Assembly: GCF_009911695.1 (NCBI RefSeq) | Contig: NZ_QWKK01000016.1 | Location: 1-36,663, forward strand | Source: Enterorhabdus sp. P55 | GTDB lineage: Bacteria; Actinomycetota; Coriobacteriia; Coriobacteriales; Eggerthellaceae | DNA: 36,663 bases | Direction of reading: 5' to 3' | Shown: one piece after another, positions 28,447 to 36,663 of the stretch | Position numbering within the stretch: position 1 is the stretch's first letter | Layout: every line of letters starts with the position of its first letter | Notes under the pieces: generated by a model | Told to the model about the DNA's origin: nothing | The model's database searches: none | What the model saw: only the letters and a program-made list of their open reading frames with translations | Position numbers and translations under genes: made by a program

Positions 28447-29151
28447 GTGGACATCGGCTTCGAGATCAACTACATGCACTCCATGACCATCGACACCAAC
28501 CCGCAGGGCGAGGAGGACTGGGCCTACGTGGGCCCGGGCATCGACTCCATCGCCTGGGCGGGCTCCGACAACCTGAACGAGAAGGCCTACTGGAACATGG
28601 GCGGCGCGTCGAGCAAGAACGTCACCGGCGTGAACGTCGGCTGGGACGTGACCGGAGACCGCCTGCGCGGCGACAAGGCCCAGGACTACGTCGCTTCGCT
28701 GGCCTACACCAAGGGCAGCGAGCGCAAGACCCGCGTGCGCCTGACCAACCCCGACGGCGAGGTGCTGGAGTGGCCGGTGGTCATCACCAACATCAAGGGC
28801 CACACCCCCGACGGGGAGAGCACGGCGAACGTGCCCTTCGCGTTCTCGGTCACCTGCGAGGGCGACCCCGTGCAGGTCTCCCCCGCCGAGGGCACCGACC
28901 TGCCCGAGACGGTGACCGTGGCCGACGTGGAGGTCGCCGTCGGCGCCACGGCCCAGATCACCCCGACGGTCACCCCCTCGACCGCCTCCGACTGGTGCTT
29001 CTACGCCGTCAACGAGGCGGGGCGCGAGGTCTGCTCCGTCGACGCCGAGGGCAACGTGGTCGGCCTCAAGGCCGGCGAGGCCGTCATCACCGTCAAGTGC
29101 GCGACGCGCCCGAGCGTCAACGCGCAGGCGAAGGTGACCGTGACCGCCTAG
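28447..29151 (+). CDS. Major tail (tube) protein with Ig-like domain
   Basis: 234 residues from GTG 28447 with AAGGAGG upstream. Residues 1-145 are a tail tube fold (GFEINYMHSMTIDTNPQGEE, NLNEKAYWNMGG, and PFAFSVTCEGDPVQ near its end). Residues about 150-234 are a Big_2-type bacterial Ig-like domain (EVAVGATAQITPTVTPSTAS, VDAEGNVVGLKAGEAVITVK). Ig-like domains on tail tubes project outward and are thought to bind weakly to cell surfaces or mucus glycans. Confidence 0.88.
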   Translation: MDIGFEINYMHSMTIDTNPQGEEDWAYVGPGIDSIAWAGSDNLNEKAYWNMGGASSKNVTGVNVGWDVTGDRLRGDKAQDYVASLAYTKGSERKTRVRLTNPDGEVLEWPVVITNIKGHTPDGESTANVPFAFSVTCEGDPVQVSPAEGTDLPETVTVADVEVAVGATAQITPTVTPSTASDWCFYAVNEAGREVCSVDAEGNVVGLKAGEAVITVKCATRPSVNAQAKVTVTA

Positions 29152-29177
29152 GCGACACCCGCGGGAGCATATCGGCA

Positions 29178-29220
29178 GAGGCCGGGGAAGGGCGCAGCCT
29201 CCCCGGCCTCCTCTTTTCTC
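29178..29220 (+). terminator. Terminator/attenuator after the tail tube gene
   Basis: An 11-bp perfect stem, GAGGCCGGGGA (29178-29188) and TCCCCGGCCTC (29200-29210), is followed by CTCTTTTCTC. It would end part of the transcripts after the highly needed tube protein and lower expression of the tail assembly genes downstream. Confidence 0.75.
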
Positions 29221-29244
29221 TGCGCAAGAAAAGGAGGCAACCCC

Positions 29245-29718
29245 ATGGAGATCAAGGTCAGATCGCTCTACGAGCCGCTGGACGTGACGGTGGAGGACGC
29301 CGACGGGTCGTCGACGACCGTGCACGCCGTCGTCGACCTGTCCGGCGACGGCCTGGTCGAGTTGGCCGGCGTGTGCATCAAGGCCGCTGACAAGGCCGAG
29401 GCAGCCCGGCTCCTCGCCAAGAAGGCGGAGGAGGAGCGCGACGTGGAGGGCACCCGCAAGGCGCTCGCCAAGGTCGGCAGGATCGTGCGCGAGGCGCTGG
29501 AGGCCGCCATCGGCGAGGAGTCCGTCGCGGAGATCAGGGCCGCCGCGTCAGGCTACCGCGAGCTGCCGGACGCCGCCTACGCCGAGCTGCTGGGCCAGGT
29601 GTTCGCGGCGGTCAAAGAGATCGTGATGGCCCGCTACGAGGGGCGGATGGACGAGAAGGCTGCGCACTACCTTGCGGAGGTATACGATGCGCAGCCCGAG
29701 CCTGACCAGGGAGACTAG
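29245..29718 (+). CDS. Tail assembly chaperone (first)
   Basis: 157 residues, acidic and helical in the second half (RLLAKKAEEERDVEGTRKAL, ALEAAIGEESVAEIRAAASG). Size and place between tail tube and tape measure match the gpG-like chaperone that coats the tape measure protein during tail assembly. ATG 29245 has AAAAGGAGG upstream. It overlaps the next gene by 32 bases in a different frame. Confidence 0.75.
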   Translation: MEIKVRSLYEPLDVTVEDADGSSTTVHAVVDLSGDGLVELAGVCIKAADKAEAARLLAKKAEEERDVEGTRKALAKVGRIVREALEAAIGEESVAEIRAAASGYRELPDAAYAELLGQVFAAVKEIVMARYEGRMDEKAAHYLAEVYDAQPEPDQGD

Positions 29719-30340
29719 GCACGACGAGCGCGGGCGCGCCGTCAGCCGCTACGAGCACGGAGGCGCGCCCGTCGACGTGTACGACTCCGCGAGGACGGCG
29801 CTGCTCGTCCTGGAGCTGTTCCGGGACGAGTCCCTGCGCGACTGGGAGAAGGCGTCGCTGCTCCCCTCCATGATCTTCCCCGACCCCTCGCAGGCCGCCG
29901 AGGCCGCCCAGGGCGACCCCCAGGGCCTGCTGTCCCACATCCTCTGGGAGGCGTTCGGCCTGGACTCCGACCACACCCACGGGGACGAGGCCCCCGCCTT
30001 CGACTGGGGCCAGGACGCCGCGCGCATCCGCGCGTCGCTGCTCGCCGCCTACGGCATCGACTGGGACGAGGCCAGCCGGGCGCTGCCCTTCGCGGACATG
30101 GTGGGGCTGCTCGCCTCGCTCATGGAGACCGGCGAGAGCACGCCCTTCTCCGAGGCTGTGAGGGCGCGGCTCGCGAAGCCCCCCAAGGCCACGAGGCACA
30201 ACAAGGCCGAGCGGGACGCCTTCGCCGCGCGCCGGCGCCACTTCGCGCTGGACGGCGACGCCCAGCGGAGCGCCAAGGCGGCCGACGACGCCATGGCCGA
30301 CGTGTTCGCCGCGGGGATGAGGGCGGCGCGCCGTGGCTAA
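29687..30340 (+). CDS. Gp15-like tail assembly protein (second chaperone)
   Basis: 217 residues. FRDESLRDWEKASLLPSMIF is the hallmark of the bacteriophage Gp15 family. The C-terminal part is helical and basic (NKAERDAFAARRRHFAL). ATG 29687 has GGAGGT six bases upstream, inside the preceding gene, so it starts on its own rather than by frameshift. It ends in overlap with the tape measure gene. Confidence 0.78.
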   Translation: MRSPSLTRETRHDERGRAVSRYEHGGAPVDVYDSARTALLVLELFRDESLRDWEKASLLPSMIFPDPSQAAEAAQGDPQGLLSHILWEAFGLDSDHTHGDEAPAFDWGQDAARIRASLLAAYGIDWDEASRALPFADMVGLLASLMETGESTPFSEAVRARLAKPPKATRHNKAERDAFAARRRHFALDGDAQRSAKAADDAMADVFAAGMRAARRG

Positions 30341-33188
30341 CCAGATAACGCTCAAGGTCACCCTCGACGACAAGGGCGCCGTCAGCGGCGTCAGGAAGAT
30401 CACCTCGGAGGTCGAGGGGCTGAGGAAGGCGGACGCCGGCCTCAAGTGGGAGGGCACCCGCGACGGGGCCAGGGCAGCCAAGGACGCCGGGGATGGCTAC
30501 ACCACCCTCAAGAACGTCATGGCGAACCTGGCAAGCCAGGGCATCGCCATGGCCGCCGGCGCCCTCAAGGACATGGCCGCGTCGGTCGTGGAGATCGGCT
30601 CGACCTTCGAGAGCTCCATGTCCAAGGTCGCCGCGCTGTCGGGCGCGACCGGCGACCAGCTCGGCCAGCTCGAGGCGAAGGCCCGCGAGCTCGGGGCCTC
30701 CACCACGTTCTCCGCCTCCCAGGCCGCCGACGCGCTGGGGTACATGGCGCTCGCCGGCTGGGACACCGAGCAGATGCTCGCGGGCGTCGGCAGCGTCCTC
30801 ACGCTCGCCCAGGCCGGCGAGATGGACTTGGCGGCCGCATCCGACCTCGTGACCGACTACCTGTCGGCCTTCAACATGGAGGCGGGCGAGACCGCCCGCA
30901 TGGTGGACGTACTCGCCTACGCGCAAGCCAACGCCAACACCTCGGTCGAGGGCCTTGGCATGGCCTTCAAGAACTGCGCGGCCAACGCCAACGCCGCCGG
31001 CATGGACGTGGAGACCACCTCGGCAGCCATCGCCATGATGGCCAACCAGGGCCTCAAGGGCTCCGAGGCCGGCACCGCCCTCAACGCCGTCCTGCGCGAC
31101 ATGACCGCCAAGATGCGGGACGGCGCCATCGCCGTCGGCGACCAGTCCGTGGCCGTCATGGACGCCGAGGGCAACTACCGCGACTTCGCGGACATCCTGG
31201 CCGACGTGGAGGCCGCCACCGACGGCATGGGCGAGGCGGAGAAGGCCGCCGCGCTCCAGAGCACCTTCACCGCAGACAGCATCAAGGGCCTCAACCTCAT
31301 GCTCAACGCCGGGGCCGACGAGCTGTCCGGGTTCCGCGACGAGCTCTACGACTCGGCCGGTGCGGGCGAGGAGATGGCCCGCGTCATGACCGACAACCTG
31401 GGCGGCGACCTCGCCGCCATGGGGTCGGCCTTCGAGGAGCTGGCCCTCAAGGTCTACGACGGCGTGCAGGAGCCGCTGCGCCAGGTGGTGCAGTTCGTGA
31501 CCGGGTCGGTGGTGCCGGCCGCCGAAGCCGTGGTCGCCCACGCGGAGTACGTGGGGATCGCGCTCGCCGGCGTCGGCGCGGCCGTCGCCGCGCTCAACTT
31601 CGGCAAGATCACCTCGACCCTCTCCGCCGTCCCCAAGCTGCTCGCCGGCTTCACCGGCGGCCCCATCCTCGCGGTGGTGGCGGCGATCACGGCGCTGGCG
31701 GCCGGGGCGAAGTGGGCCTACGACAGCGTGGAGCCGTTCAGGCAGGCAGTCGACCTGCTGGGCTCGACGGTGATGGAGTGCGCCGGCATGGTGGCCGGCC
31801 GGCTCGGCGAGGCCCTGTCCGGCGTGGCGTCGGGCCCCCTGCCCAGCCTCTCCGACATCGTGTCCGGCGTCGTCGTGCCGGCCCTCACGTCGCTCGCCGG
31901 GTTCATCGCCGACCAGGTGGTGCCCGCCGTCGTGGACATCGCGATCTTCGTAGCCGACAACGTGGTGCCGGCGCTGGCGTCCCTCGCCGACTTCGTGCTC
32001 AACAGCGTGGTTCCGGCCTTCACCGGGTTCGCCGGGTTCCTCCTGGAGAACGTGGTGCCGGCGCTCATGGAGGTGGCGGGCTTCGTCGCCGGCACCGTGG
32101 TGCCCGCCGTCGCGGAGCTGGCCGGGTGGTTCGGGGAGAACGTCCTCCCCATCCTCCAGGCGTTCGCCGACTTCGTCCTCTCCACCGTGCTGCCGCCGAT
32201 GACCCAGCTCGGCATCTTCATCGGCCAGAACATCATCCCCGCCGTCATGATGATGGCCGAGGCGATAGGGACGGCCATGGCCGTCATCCAGGGGGTGTGG
32301 GAGGCCGCCTGGGGCGTCGTGTCCTCCGTCATCGAGCTGGTGTGGGGCAACGTCAAGGCCGTGGTGGAGACGACGCTGGGGGTGCTCCAGGGCATCATCC
32401 AGGTGGTCACCGCGGCCATATCCGGCGACTGGAAGGGCGTCTGGGAGGGCATCGGGCAGGTGTTCTCCTCGATCGTAAACGGCATCCTCCAGATCGGCGC
32501 CAACGTCATCAACGGCCTGGCCTCGGTCGTCACGTCCGTCATCACGGGCCTGTACAACACCTGGGCGCGCATATGGAACGCCGTGAGCAGCGTGGCCATG
32601 TCGGTGTGGGGCGCCATAAGCTCCACGGTCGTGGGCACGGTCACGTCCATCGTGGACACCGCCGTGAGCACCTTCTGGGGCTTCGTCTCGACCGTGCAGG
32701 GCATCTTCGAGGGGGTGAAGAACGCCATCGTGAACCCCATCGAGACGGCGAAGGGCCTGGTGAAGGGGATCATCGACGCCATCGGCGGCTTCTTCTCCAA
32801 CTTCAAGATAAAGCTGCCCCACATCAACCTGCCCCACTTCGCGATCAACCCGCCGGGCTGGCAGATCGGCGACCTGCTCCAGGGCAAGATACCGACGCTG
32901 GGCATCGACTGGTACGCCACCGGCGGCGTGTTCGCCGCGCCGTCCGTCATCGGCGTGGGCGAGGCCGGCGCCGAGGCGGTGCTGCCGCTCACCAACCGCC
33001 GGGCCATGGCCGACGTGGGCCAGGCCATCGGCGAGGCCGGCGGCCTGGGGATGGACGAGGTGGTGGCGGAGCTGCGGGCGCTGCGCCGCGAGCTGCCCAA
33101 GATGATGGAGGCGTACTGCCTGCGCGCGCTCACGGTCAACCGCCGCGAGTTCGCGCGGCTGGTGCGGGAATCGGAGGCGTACCTGTGA
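30333..33188 (+). CDS. Tail tape measure protein (TP901-like)
   Basis: 951 residues from GTG 30333. It sets tail length and probably passes into the host envelope. The N-terminal half has the TP901 core (SSMSKVAALSGATGDQLGQL, ALGYMALAGWDTEQMLAGVG, FNMEAGETARMVDVLAYAQA). Hydrophobic segments lie at about 400-455 (AEYVGIALAGVGAAVAALN; GGPILAVVAAITALAAGA). Residues 514-648 are nine tandem 15-residue units beginning VVPA. The end carries VGEAGAEAVLPLTNRR, typical for the family. At the usual 0.15 nm per residue the tail would be about 140 nm long. Confidence 0.92.
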   Translation: MANQITLKVTLDDKGAVSGVRKITSEVEGLRKADAGLKWEGTRDGARAAKDAGDGYTTLKNVMANLASQGIAMAAGALKDMAASVVEIGSTFESSMSKVAALSGATGDQLGQLEAKARELGASTTFSASQAADALGYMALAGWDTEQMLAGVGSVLTLAQAGEMDLAAASDLVTDYLSAFNMEAGETARMVDVLAYAQANANTSVEGLGMAFKNCAANANAAGMDVETTSAAIAMMANQGLKGSEAGTALNAVLRDMTAKMRDGAIAVGDQSVAVMDAEGNYRDFADILADVEAATDGMGEAEKAAALQSTFTADSIKGLNLMLNAGADELSGFRDELYDSAGAGEEMARVMTDNLGGDLAAMGSAFEELALKVYDGVQEPLRQVVQFVTGSVVPAAEAVVAHAEYVGIALAGVGAAVAALNFGKITSTLSAVPKLLAGFTGGPILAVVAAITALAAGAKWAYDSVEPFRQAVDLLGSTVMECAGMVAGRLGEALSGVASGPLPSLSDIVSGVVVPALTSLAGFIADQVVPAVVDIAIFVADNVVPALASLADFVLNSVVPAFTGFAGFLLENVVPALMEVAGFVAGTVVPAVAELAGWFGENVLPILQAFADFVLSTVLPPMTQLGIFIGQNIIPAVMMMAEAIGTAMAVIQGVWEAAWGVVSSVIELVWGNVKAVVETTLGVLQGIIQVVTAAISGDWKGVWEGIGQVFSSIVNGILQIGANVINGLASVVTSVITGLYNTWARIWNAVSSVAMSVWGAISSTVVGTVTSIVDTAVSTFWGFVSTVQGIFEGVKNAIVNPIETAKGLVKGIIDAIGGFFSNFKIKLPHINLPHFAINPPGWQIGDLLQGKIPTLGIDWYATGGVFAAPSVIGVGEAGAEAVLPLTNRRAMADVGQAIGEAGGLGMDEVVAELRALRRELPKMMEAYCLRALTVNRREFARLVRESEAYL

Positions 33189-34012
33189 TAGACGAGCTCA
33201 CCTACGTCAACTCGCTCGGCCAGGAGGTGTCCTTCGGGGGCGCGCCCGGCCGCTGGGGGTTCGGCGAGACCGACCTGCTGGACATGTCCATGGACTTCGC
33301 GAGCACGGGCGGCGTCATCACGTCGTTCTCCTCCGGCATATCAACGCGCTCGCTGCGCGTGCTCGTGGACGGGGGCGACGAGGGGGCCCGCCGGCGCCTC
33401 GTGGACGTGCTGGGCGTCGACGCGCGGCGGTGCGTCCCCGGCACCCTGCGCGCCGGGGGCTGCTACCTGCGCTGCTACGCGTCGGGGCTGGCGCTGTCCG
33501 ACTGGTACTACTTCGACGACATGGCCGCCATCGACGTGACCTTCACCGTGGAGCGCCCCGCGTGGGTGCGCGAGACCTCCCACACCCTCGCGGTGTGGGA
33601 CAAGCCCGAGGGCGGCCTCGACTACCCGCACGACTACGCCCACGACTACACGTACTCGACGGGCACCACCGCCGTCATCGCGAACCCCTCGCCCCTGCCC
33701 AGCCCCTGCGACATCGCATTCCCGGGCCCCTGCGTGAACCCCTTCGTCATCATCGCGGGCAACCGCTACCAGGTGATGGCCTCGGCCGGCAAGGGCGAGC
33801 TCATCATCGTGCGAGGCTACGGGAGGCGCAAGGACATCGTCCTGCGGTCGGCAGCCGGCGTCGAGCAGTCCATCTTCGCCGCCGGGGTGCGCGAGGAGGG
33901 CGCCCACGTGTTCGCCGAGGTGCCGGCCGGCGAGAGCGTGGCGAGCTGGGACGGCGTGAACAACGTGGGCGTGACGCTCTACGAGGAGAGGTGGACGCCG
34001 TGGTCAGCGTGA
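33185..34012 (+). CDS. Distal tail protein (Dit-like)
   Basis: 275 residues. LTYVNSLGQEVSFGGAPGRW at the start and the central block FTVERPAWVRETSH, followed by a galectin-like C-terminal part (VIANPSPLPSPCDIAFPGPC, then NRYQVMASAGKGELIIVRGY) are typical of siphovirus distal tail proteins, which link tube and tip. GTG 33185 overlaps the tape measure stop (GTGA). Confidence 0.85.
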   Translation: MIDELTYVNSLGQEVSFGGAPGRWGFGETDLLDMSMDFASTGGVITSFSSGISTRSLRVLVDGGDEGARRRLVDVLGVDARRCVPGTLRAGGCYLRCYASGLALSDWYYFDDMAAIDVTFTVERPAWVRETSHTLAVWDKPEGGLDYPHDYAHDYTYSTGTTAVIANPSPLPSPCDIAFPGPCVNPFVIIAGNRYQVMASAGKGELIIVRGYGRRKDIVLRSAAGVEQSIFAAGVREEGAHVFAEVPAGESVASWDGVNNVGVTLYEERWTPWSA

Positions 34013-34974
34013 TCCACGCGGACGCCCACGGGCGCGAGATAGGCTACCTGGAGTGGTGCGAGGGCGACTTCACCGTCGGGCGCCTCAACACCTTCGAGCT
34101 GCGCGTGCCGCCCTCCGACGGGGTGCGGGCGGGCGACTACCTCATGGTGGAGGGCACCGAGTACGGCGGGGTCGTCGACGGCATGGAGGTGGACACCACC
34201 CGCGACTACGTGACCGCCTCGGGGCGCACCTGGCACGGGCTGCTGGCCACCACCGTGGTGGTGCCAGACCCCGGCAGCGAGCGGCTGGTGCTCACCGGCG
34301 AGATCAACGCCGTGCTGGGGCGGCTCATCGAGCGCCAGGGGCTCGGCCTGTGCATGGCGGCCTCGGGCGAGGACAGCGGGATGCGGCTCGACGGCTACGG
34401 GGTGTCCCGCGCCTCCAGCAGGATGGACGCCTACACGGTCGTGACCGACGCCCTGCGCTCGGTCGGCGCCAAGCTGCGCGTCCGCTACGACGGGGGGCTC
34501 CGCCGCGCGGTGCTCTCCGCCGTCCCCCGCGCCGAGTACGTGAGCGACGGCCTGGACGGCAACCGCGGCGACTTCGTGGTGCGCACCACCCGCCCCTACA
34601 ACCACCTGCACTGCATGGGCCTCGGCGAGGGCACGGCCCGCGCCATCGTCGACGTGTACGCAGACGCCGACGGAAACGTCTCCACCACACAGACGCTGTT
34701 CGGCTCCGACCACAAGGCCAAGGTCTATGAGAACACCAACCTCGAAGCCGACGAGCTGCTGGCCGAGGGCATGGACGAGCTGCGCGACCTCCAGGAGGAG
34801 CTGCGCACCTGCTCGGTCGTATCGGACGGGTCGGAGCGTTACGACATCGGCGATATAGTCGGCGGCGTCAGCGTGGAGCACGGCGTCGACGTGACGACGG
34901 CCATAGCCTCCATCGTCGCGACCGTGGGCGCCGACGGCCTCACGCTGGAGACCAAGACGGAGACGGAGGTCTGA
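34000..34974 (+). CDS. Gp37-like siphovirus tail protein
   Basis: 324 residues. LNTFELRVPPSDGVRAGDYL, GTEYGGVVDGMEVDTTRDYV and ASGRTWHGLLATTVVVPDPG match the ReqiPepy6 Gp37-like family, the tail-tip (Tal-like) protein of many Gram-positive siphoviruses. GTG 34000 has GAGGAGAGG upstream; 34009 is another possible start. It overlaps the distal tail gene by 13 bases and the next gene by one. Confidence 0.85.
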   Translation: MVSVIHADAHGREIGYLEWCEGDFTVGRLNTFELRVPPSDGVRAGDYLMVEGTEYGGVVDGMEVDTTRDYVTASGRTWHGLLATTVVVPDPGSERLVLTGEINAVLGRLIERQGLGLCMAASGEDSGMRLDGYGVSRASSRMDAYTVVTDALRSVGAKLRVRYDGGLRRAVLSAVPRAEYVSDGLDGNRGDFVVRTTRPYNHLHCMGLGEGTARAIVDVYADADGNVSTTQTLFGSDHKAKVYENTNLEADELLAEGMDELRDLQEELRTCSVVSDGSERYDIGDIVGGVSVEHGVDVTTAIASIVATVGADGLTLETKTETEV

Positions 34975-35873
34975 TGCCGCACCTAGTCACATCCCACCAG
35001 GGACAGCCGCACGTCCTCGCGATAAACGACGCGCGCCGCAACGCCGCGACCTACGGTGGGGGCAAGTACGTGCTGCCCCTGCGCGATCAGTTCGCCGCGT
35101 CCGTGCCCAACTCCAACACGATCCGCATCCAGGGCGGCGACGCCATGGTCTGCGGGCGCCACTGGGCCATAGACGGCGCCTACGAGGACTATACCCTCGA
35201 CAACGGCACGCCCGGGTACAACCGCATCGACATCGTGGTCGCCCGCATCGAGACGGCCCCGGCCGAGAAGGTGGAGATCATCGTCCGAAAGGGCGAGGAG
35301 ACCGCCGGCGAGCCCGTGGCGCCCTCCCACATCGACGGCGACCTGCTGGCGGGCGACTCCGCCGCCGAGCAGCCCCTCTACGAGGTGAGGATCGAGGGCC
35401 TGACGCCGCACGAGCCGGTGCCGCTGTTCGAGGTGGCGCCCGGCCCGTACGTGGGCCACGTCCACGACGCATCCGACATCGACGGGGGCGTCATTCCGGT
35501 CGGCCGGGGAGGTACTGGCGTCAAGTCCCTCACCGGCTCCACTGGGCTTATTCACTCCCTGTTCGACACATCGCTCCCCGACGCGGGCTATATCCCCGTT
35601 TTCACGGAGCAGTGGGGCGACGGGGGGTACATGAACAAGCAGACCCTTCGCAAGGCCCTGGGCCTCGGGGACACGCTCGGGGCGCTGCCCATTGCCAACG
35701 GCGGCACGGGCGTCACGTCAAACGCGGCCATCGCGCTCAAGTCCTACCCGGTCAACGCCGTCTACTTCTCGCGGGCGGCGGCCAACCCCGCCTCCCTCTT
35801 CGGCGGGACATGGGTGGAGATCACTGACACCAAGCTCTTCCTTGGCATCTACATGTATCGGAGGACGGCATGA
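34974..35873 (+). CDS. Tail fibre / receptor-binding-like protein
   Basis: 299 residues. Residues 1-165 are a baseplate-upper-protein-like domain (GYNRIDIVVARIETAPAEKV). Then come two fibre repeats, VIPVGRGGTGVKSLTGSTG and LPIANGGTGVTSNAAIA, and a C-terminal VNAVYFSRAAANPASLFGGT followed by WVEI as in phage fibre C-terminal domains. The chain stops soon after (LFLGIYMYRRTA), without the long region that often follows this motif. It probably contributes to host attachment. Confidence 0.75.
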   Translation: MPHLVTSHQGQPHVLAINDARRNAATYGGGKYVLPLRDQFAASVPNSNTIRIQGGDAMVCGRHWAIDGAYEDYTLDNGTPGYNRIDIVVARIETAPAEKVEIIVRKGEETAGEPVAPSHIDGDLLAGDSAAEQPLYEVRIEGLTPHEPVPLFEVAPGPYVGHVHDASDIDGGVIPVGRGGTGVKSLTGSTGLIHSLFDTSLPDAGYIPVFTEQWGDGGYMNKQTLRKALGLGDTLGALPIANGGTGVTSNAAIALKSYPVNAVYFSRAAANPASLFGGTWVEITDTKLFLGIYMYRRTA

Positions 35874-36397
35874 GAATCATCGACGAGCGCGGCCAGGAGC
35901 TGCGCGACCCCGACCTCGACCTCGGGCAGCTCGTCCCGGACACCATCGTCATCGCCCACCACCCCGGCACCCCGGAGGTGCCCGAGGTGCGCGAGGAGGT
36001 GCTGGCGTGGCCGGAGCCTGGTATGCCGGAGTACGACGAGCGGGACGAGGACGGCAACCTCCTCGCCGCCCTCTACCGCGAAATCATCACCCAGGAGTGG
36101 CAGCCCGCCCAGGAGCCATGGGATGAGACGGAGGACGTGCTGGCGTACGTCCCCTACACCGAGGCTGAGCTTGAGGAGATCGAGGAGCGCAAGCGCGCCG
36201 AGGAGGAGGCCCGGAAGAAGGCCGAGGCCGAGGCGGCGCGACGCGCGGAGATCGAGGCGTGGCTCGACGACGCCCCCGCCCACGTCTCCGACCTAGACGA
36301 GGCCGTGGTCGAGCTCTATGAGGCCCAGGCCCAGGCGCAGCTCGACACCGACGAGGCCATAACGACCCTGTACGAGACGCTGATCGGAGGCAACTGA
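35870..36397 (+). CDS. Tail-associated protein, unknown
   Basis: 175 residues, very acidic at the start and end, with a Glu/Lys/Ala coiled coil (about 103-125; EERKRAEEEARKKAEAEAAR) in the middle. Its position after a fibre-like gene suggests a fibre assembly or linking factor; no motif proves it. It overlaps its neighbours by four bases and one base. Confidence 0.65.
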   Translation: MRIIDERGQELRDPDLDLGQLVPDTIVIAHHPGTPEVPEVREEVLAWPEPGMPEYDERDEDGNLLAALYREIITQEWQPAQEPWDETEDVLAYVPYTEAELEEIEERKRAEEEARKKAEAEAARRAEIEAWLDDAPAHVSDLDEAVVELYEAQAQAQLDTDEAITTLYETLIGGN

Positions 36398-36534
36398 TGG
36401 CAGTCCCCAACATTGCGATAGCCAAGAGCTACGCGCGCCTGGTGCGCGCCGGGCGCAAGACCCTCGACGAGGTGCCGGCGGAGATCATACCGGCGCTGCG
36501 CGAGGTGGCCCCTGACCTGTTCGAGGAGGCCTGA
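36397..36534 (+). CDS. CD1375-like small tail protein
   Basis: 45 residues: SYARLVRAGRKTLDEVPAEI then IPALREV, the pattern of the CD1375/XkdX-like small proteins found next to tail fibre genes in Gram-positive phages. ATG 36397 has GGAGG upstream and overlaps the preceding TGA; its own TGA overlaps the next ATG. Role unknown. Confidence 0.75.
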   Translation: MAVPNIAIAKSYARLVRAGRKTLDEVPAEIIPALREVAPDLFEEA

Positions 36535-36663
36535 TGACGATTAACTACAAGAAGACCGCCTGGAACGACAACGCAAGCGGCTACACGCCCATCACGCCCA
36601 CGCGGCTAAACAACATCGAGAACGCCCTCAAGTCGGTTTGCGACGGCTGGGATTCCGTATCCC
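36534..36663 (+). CDS. Start of a tail fibre-like protein (cut by window end)
   Basis: ATG 36534 with GAGGAGG upstream opens a frame that runs off the window after 43 codons. KKTAWNDNASGYTPITPTRL followed by NNIENAL is the start found in many phage fibre or receptor-binding proteins (Trp, Pro-Ile, Asn-Asn-Ile-Glu). The rest is outside the window. Confidence 0.65.
   Translation, partial: MTINYKKTAWNDNASGYTPITPTRLNNIENALKSVCDGWDSVS

Larger units (their letters stand above)
5285..36663. mobile_element. Siphovirus-type prophage, left end to tail genes (incomplete)
   Basis: Integrase, repressor, early control region, recombination and replication genes, terminase, head and tail genes follow in the usual temperate siphovirus order, with dense overlapping genes. 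The left junction lies somewhere between the end of element 4 (5084) and about 5340, where integrase-like protein sequence begins; the boundary given is a compromise. No attL core can be named because the right end is outside the window. Lysis genes and the rest of the tail are expected beyond 36663. Confidence 0.85.

Noticed and set aside
29680-29720. Programmed frameshift between the two tail assembly genes
   Set aside because: The second gene would need a +1 shift and no convincing slippery site is present, while ATG 29687 has its own GGAGGT ribosome binding site.
30120-32837. 905-codon open frame antisense to the tape measure gene
   Set aside because: His/Asp/Gly/Val-rich mirror of a GC-rich gene; the plus strand has a clear tape measure protein.

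Overview
This high-GC window (roughly two thirds G+C or more, many GTG starts, strong AGGAGG-type ribosome binding sites) looks like an actinobacterial chromosome carrying the left and central part of an integrated siphovirus-type prophage. The style of the genes and GC-rich spacers fits Coriobacteriia, probably Eggerthellaceae. That is an inference from gene style; no rRNA or other taxonomic marker is present.

Host part (1 to about 5.1-5.3 kb): loosely packed genes with long spacers. They are a GNAT acetyltransferase (956-1480) behind a clear sigma-70-type promoter, a small very basic protein (1970-2275) whose reading frame runs through an intrinsic terminator, an XRE regulator with a zinc ribbon (2253-2807, minus), a beta-carbonic anhydrase (3161-3757) and a convergent NADPH-dependent FMN reductase (3754-4485, minus) that shares a CTAG stop with it. 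The spacers hold four 160-185 bp elements with long inverted ends (181-363, 625-807, 1628-1798, 4922-5084) and a GC-rich stretch of degenerate repeats.

Prophage lysogeny module (about 5.3-9.1 kb): a large serine integrase and an XRE repressor form a leftward operon. It faces the early rightward operon across a control region in which both -10 boxes (TAAGAT) lie in the same operator sequence. To the right are small early genes, a 533-base non-coding stretch with strong secondary structure, and a second XRE protein.

Early/replication module (9.1-19.6 kb): tightly overlapping genes for a RusA-like resolvase, a ParB-like protein, a DUF1351 protein, a Bet/RecT annealing protein, a replication protein with putative origin repeats inside its gene, a DnaC-like helicase loader and an HNH nuclease. 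About a dozen small accessory proteins follow, many with zinc ribbons, ending with a LexA-type winged helix protein.

Late module (19.75 kb to window end): a small zinc ribbon protein, a terminase with small- and large-subunit regions in one chain, portal, a minor capsid protein with a C-terminal JAB-type metallopeptidase motif, scaffold, major capsid, connector and minor capsid genes, tail tube with an Ig-like domain, two tail assembly proteins, tape measure, distal tail protein, Gp37-like tail protein, fibre-like protein and small tail genes. The last gene is cut by the window end, so lysis genes and the right attachment site are not seen.

Points most worth a second look: (1) the small basic gene ending in a terminator before any stop codon, the gene layout known from tmRNA-controlled ribosome rescue factors; (2) the integrase frame, which also passes through a perfect terminator with no stop, suggesting an attachment site in its 3' end; (3) the terminase fusion; (4) the capsid-JAB fusion; (5) the structured non-coding region 8302-8834.
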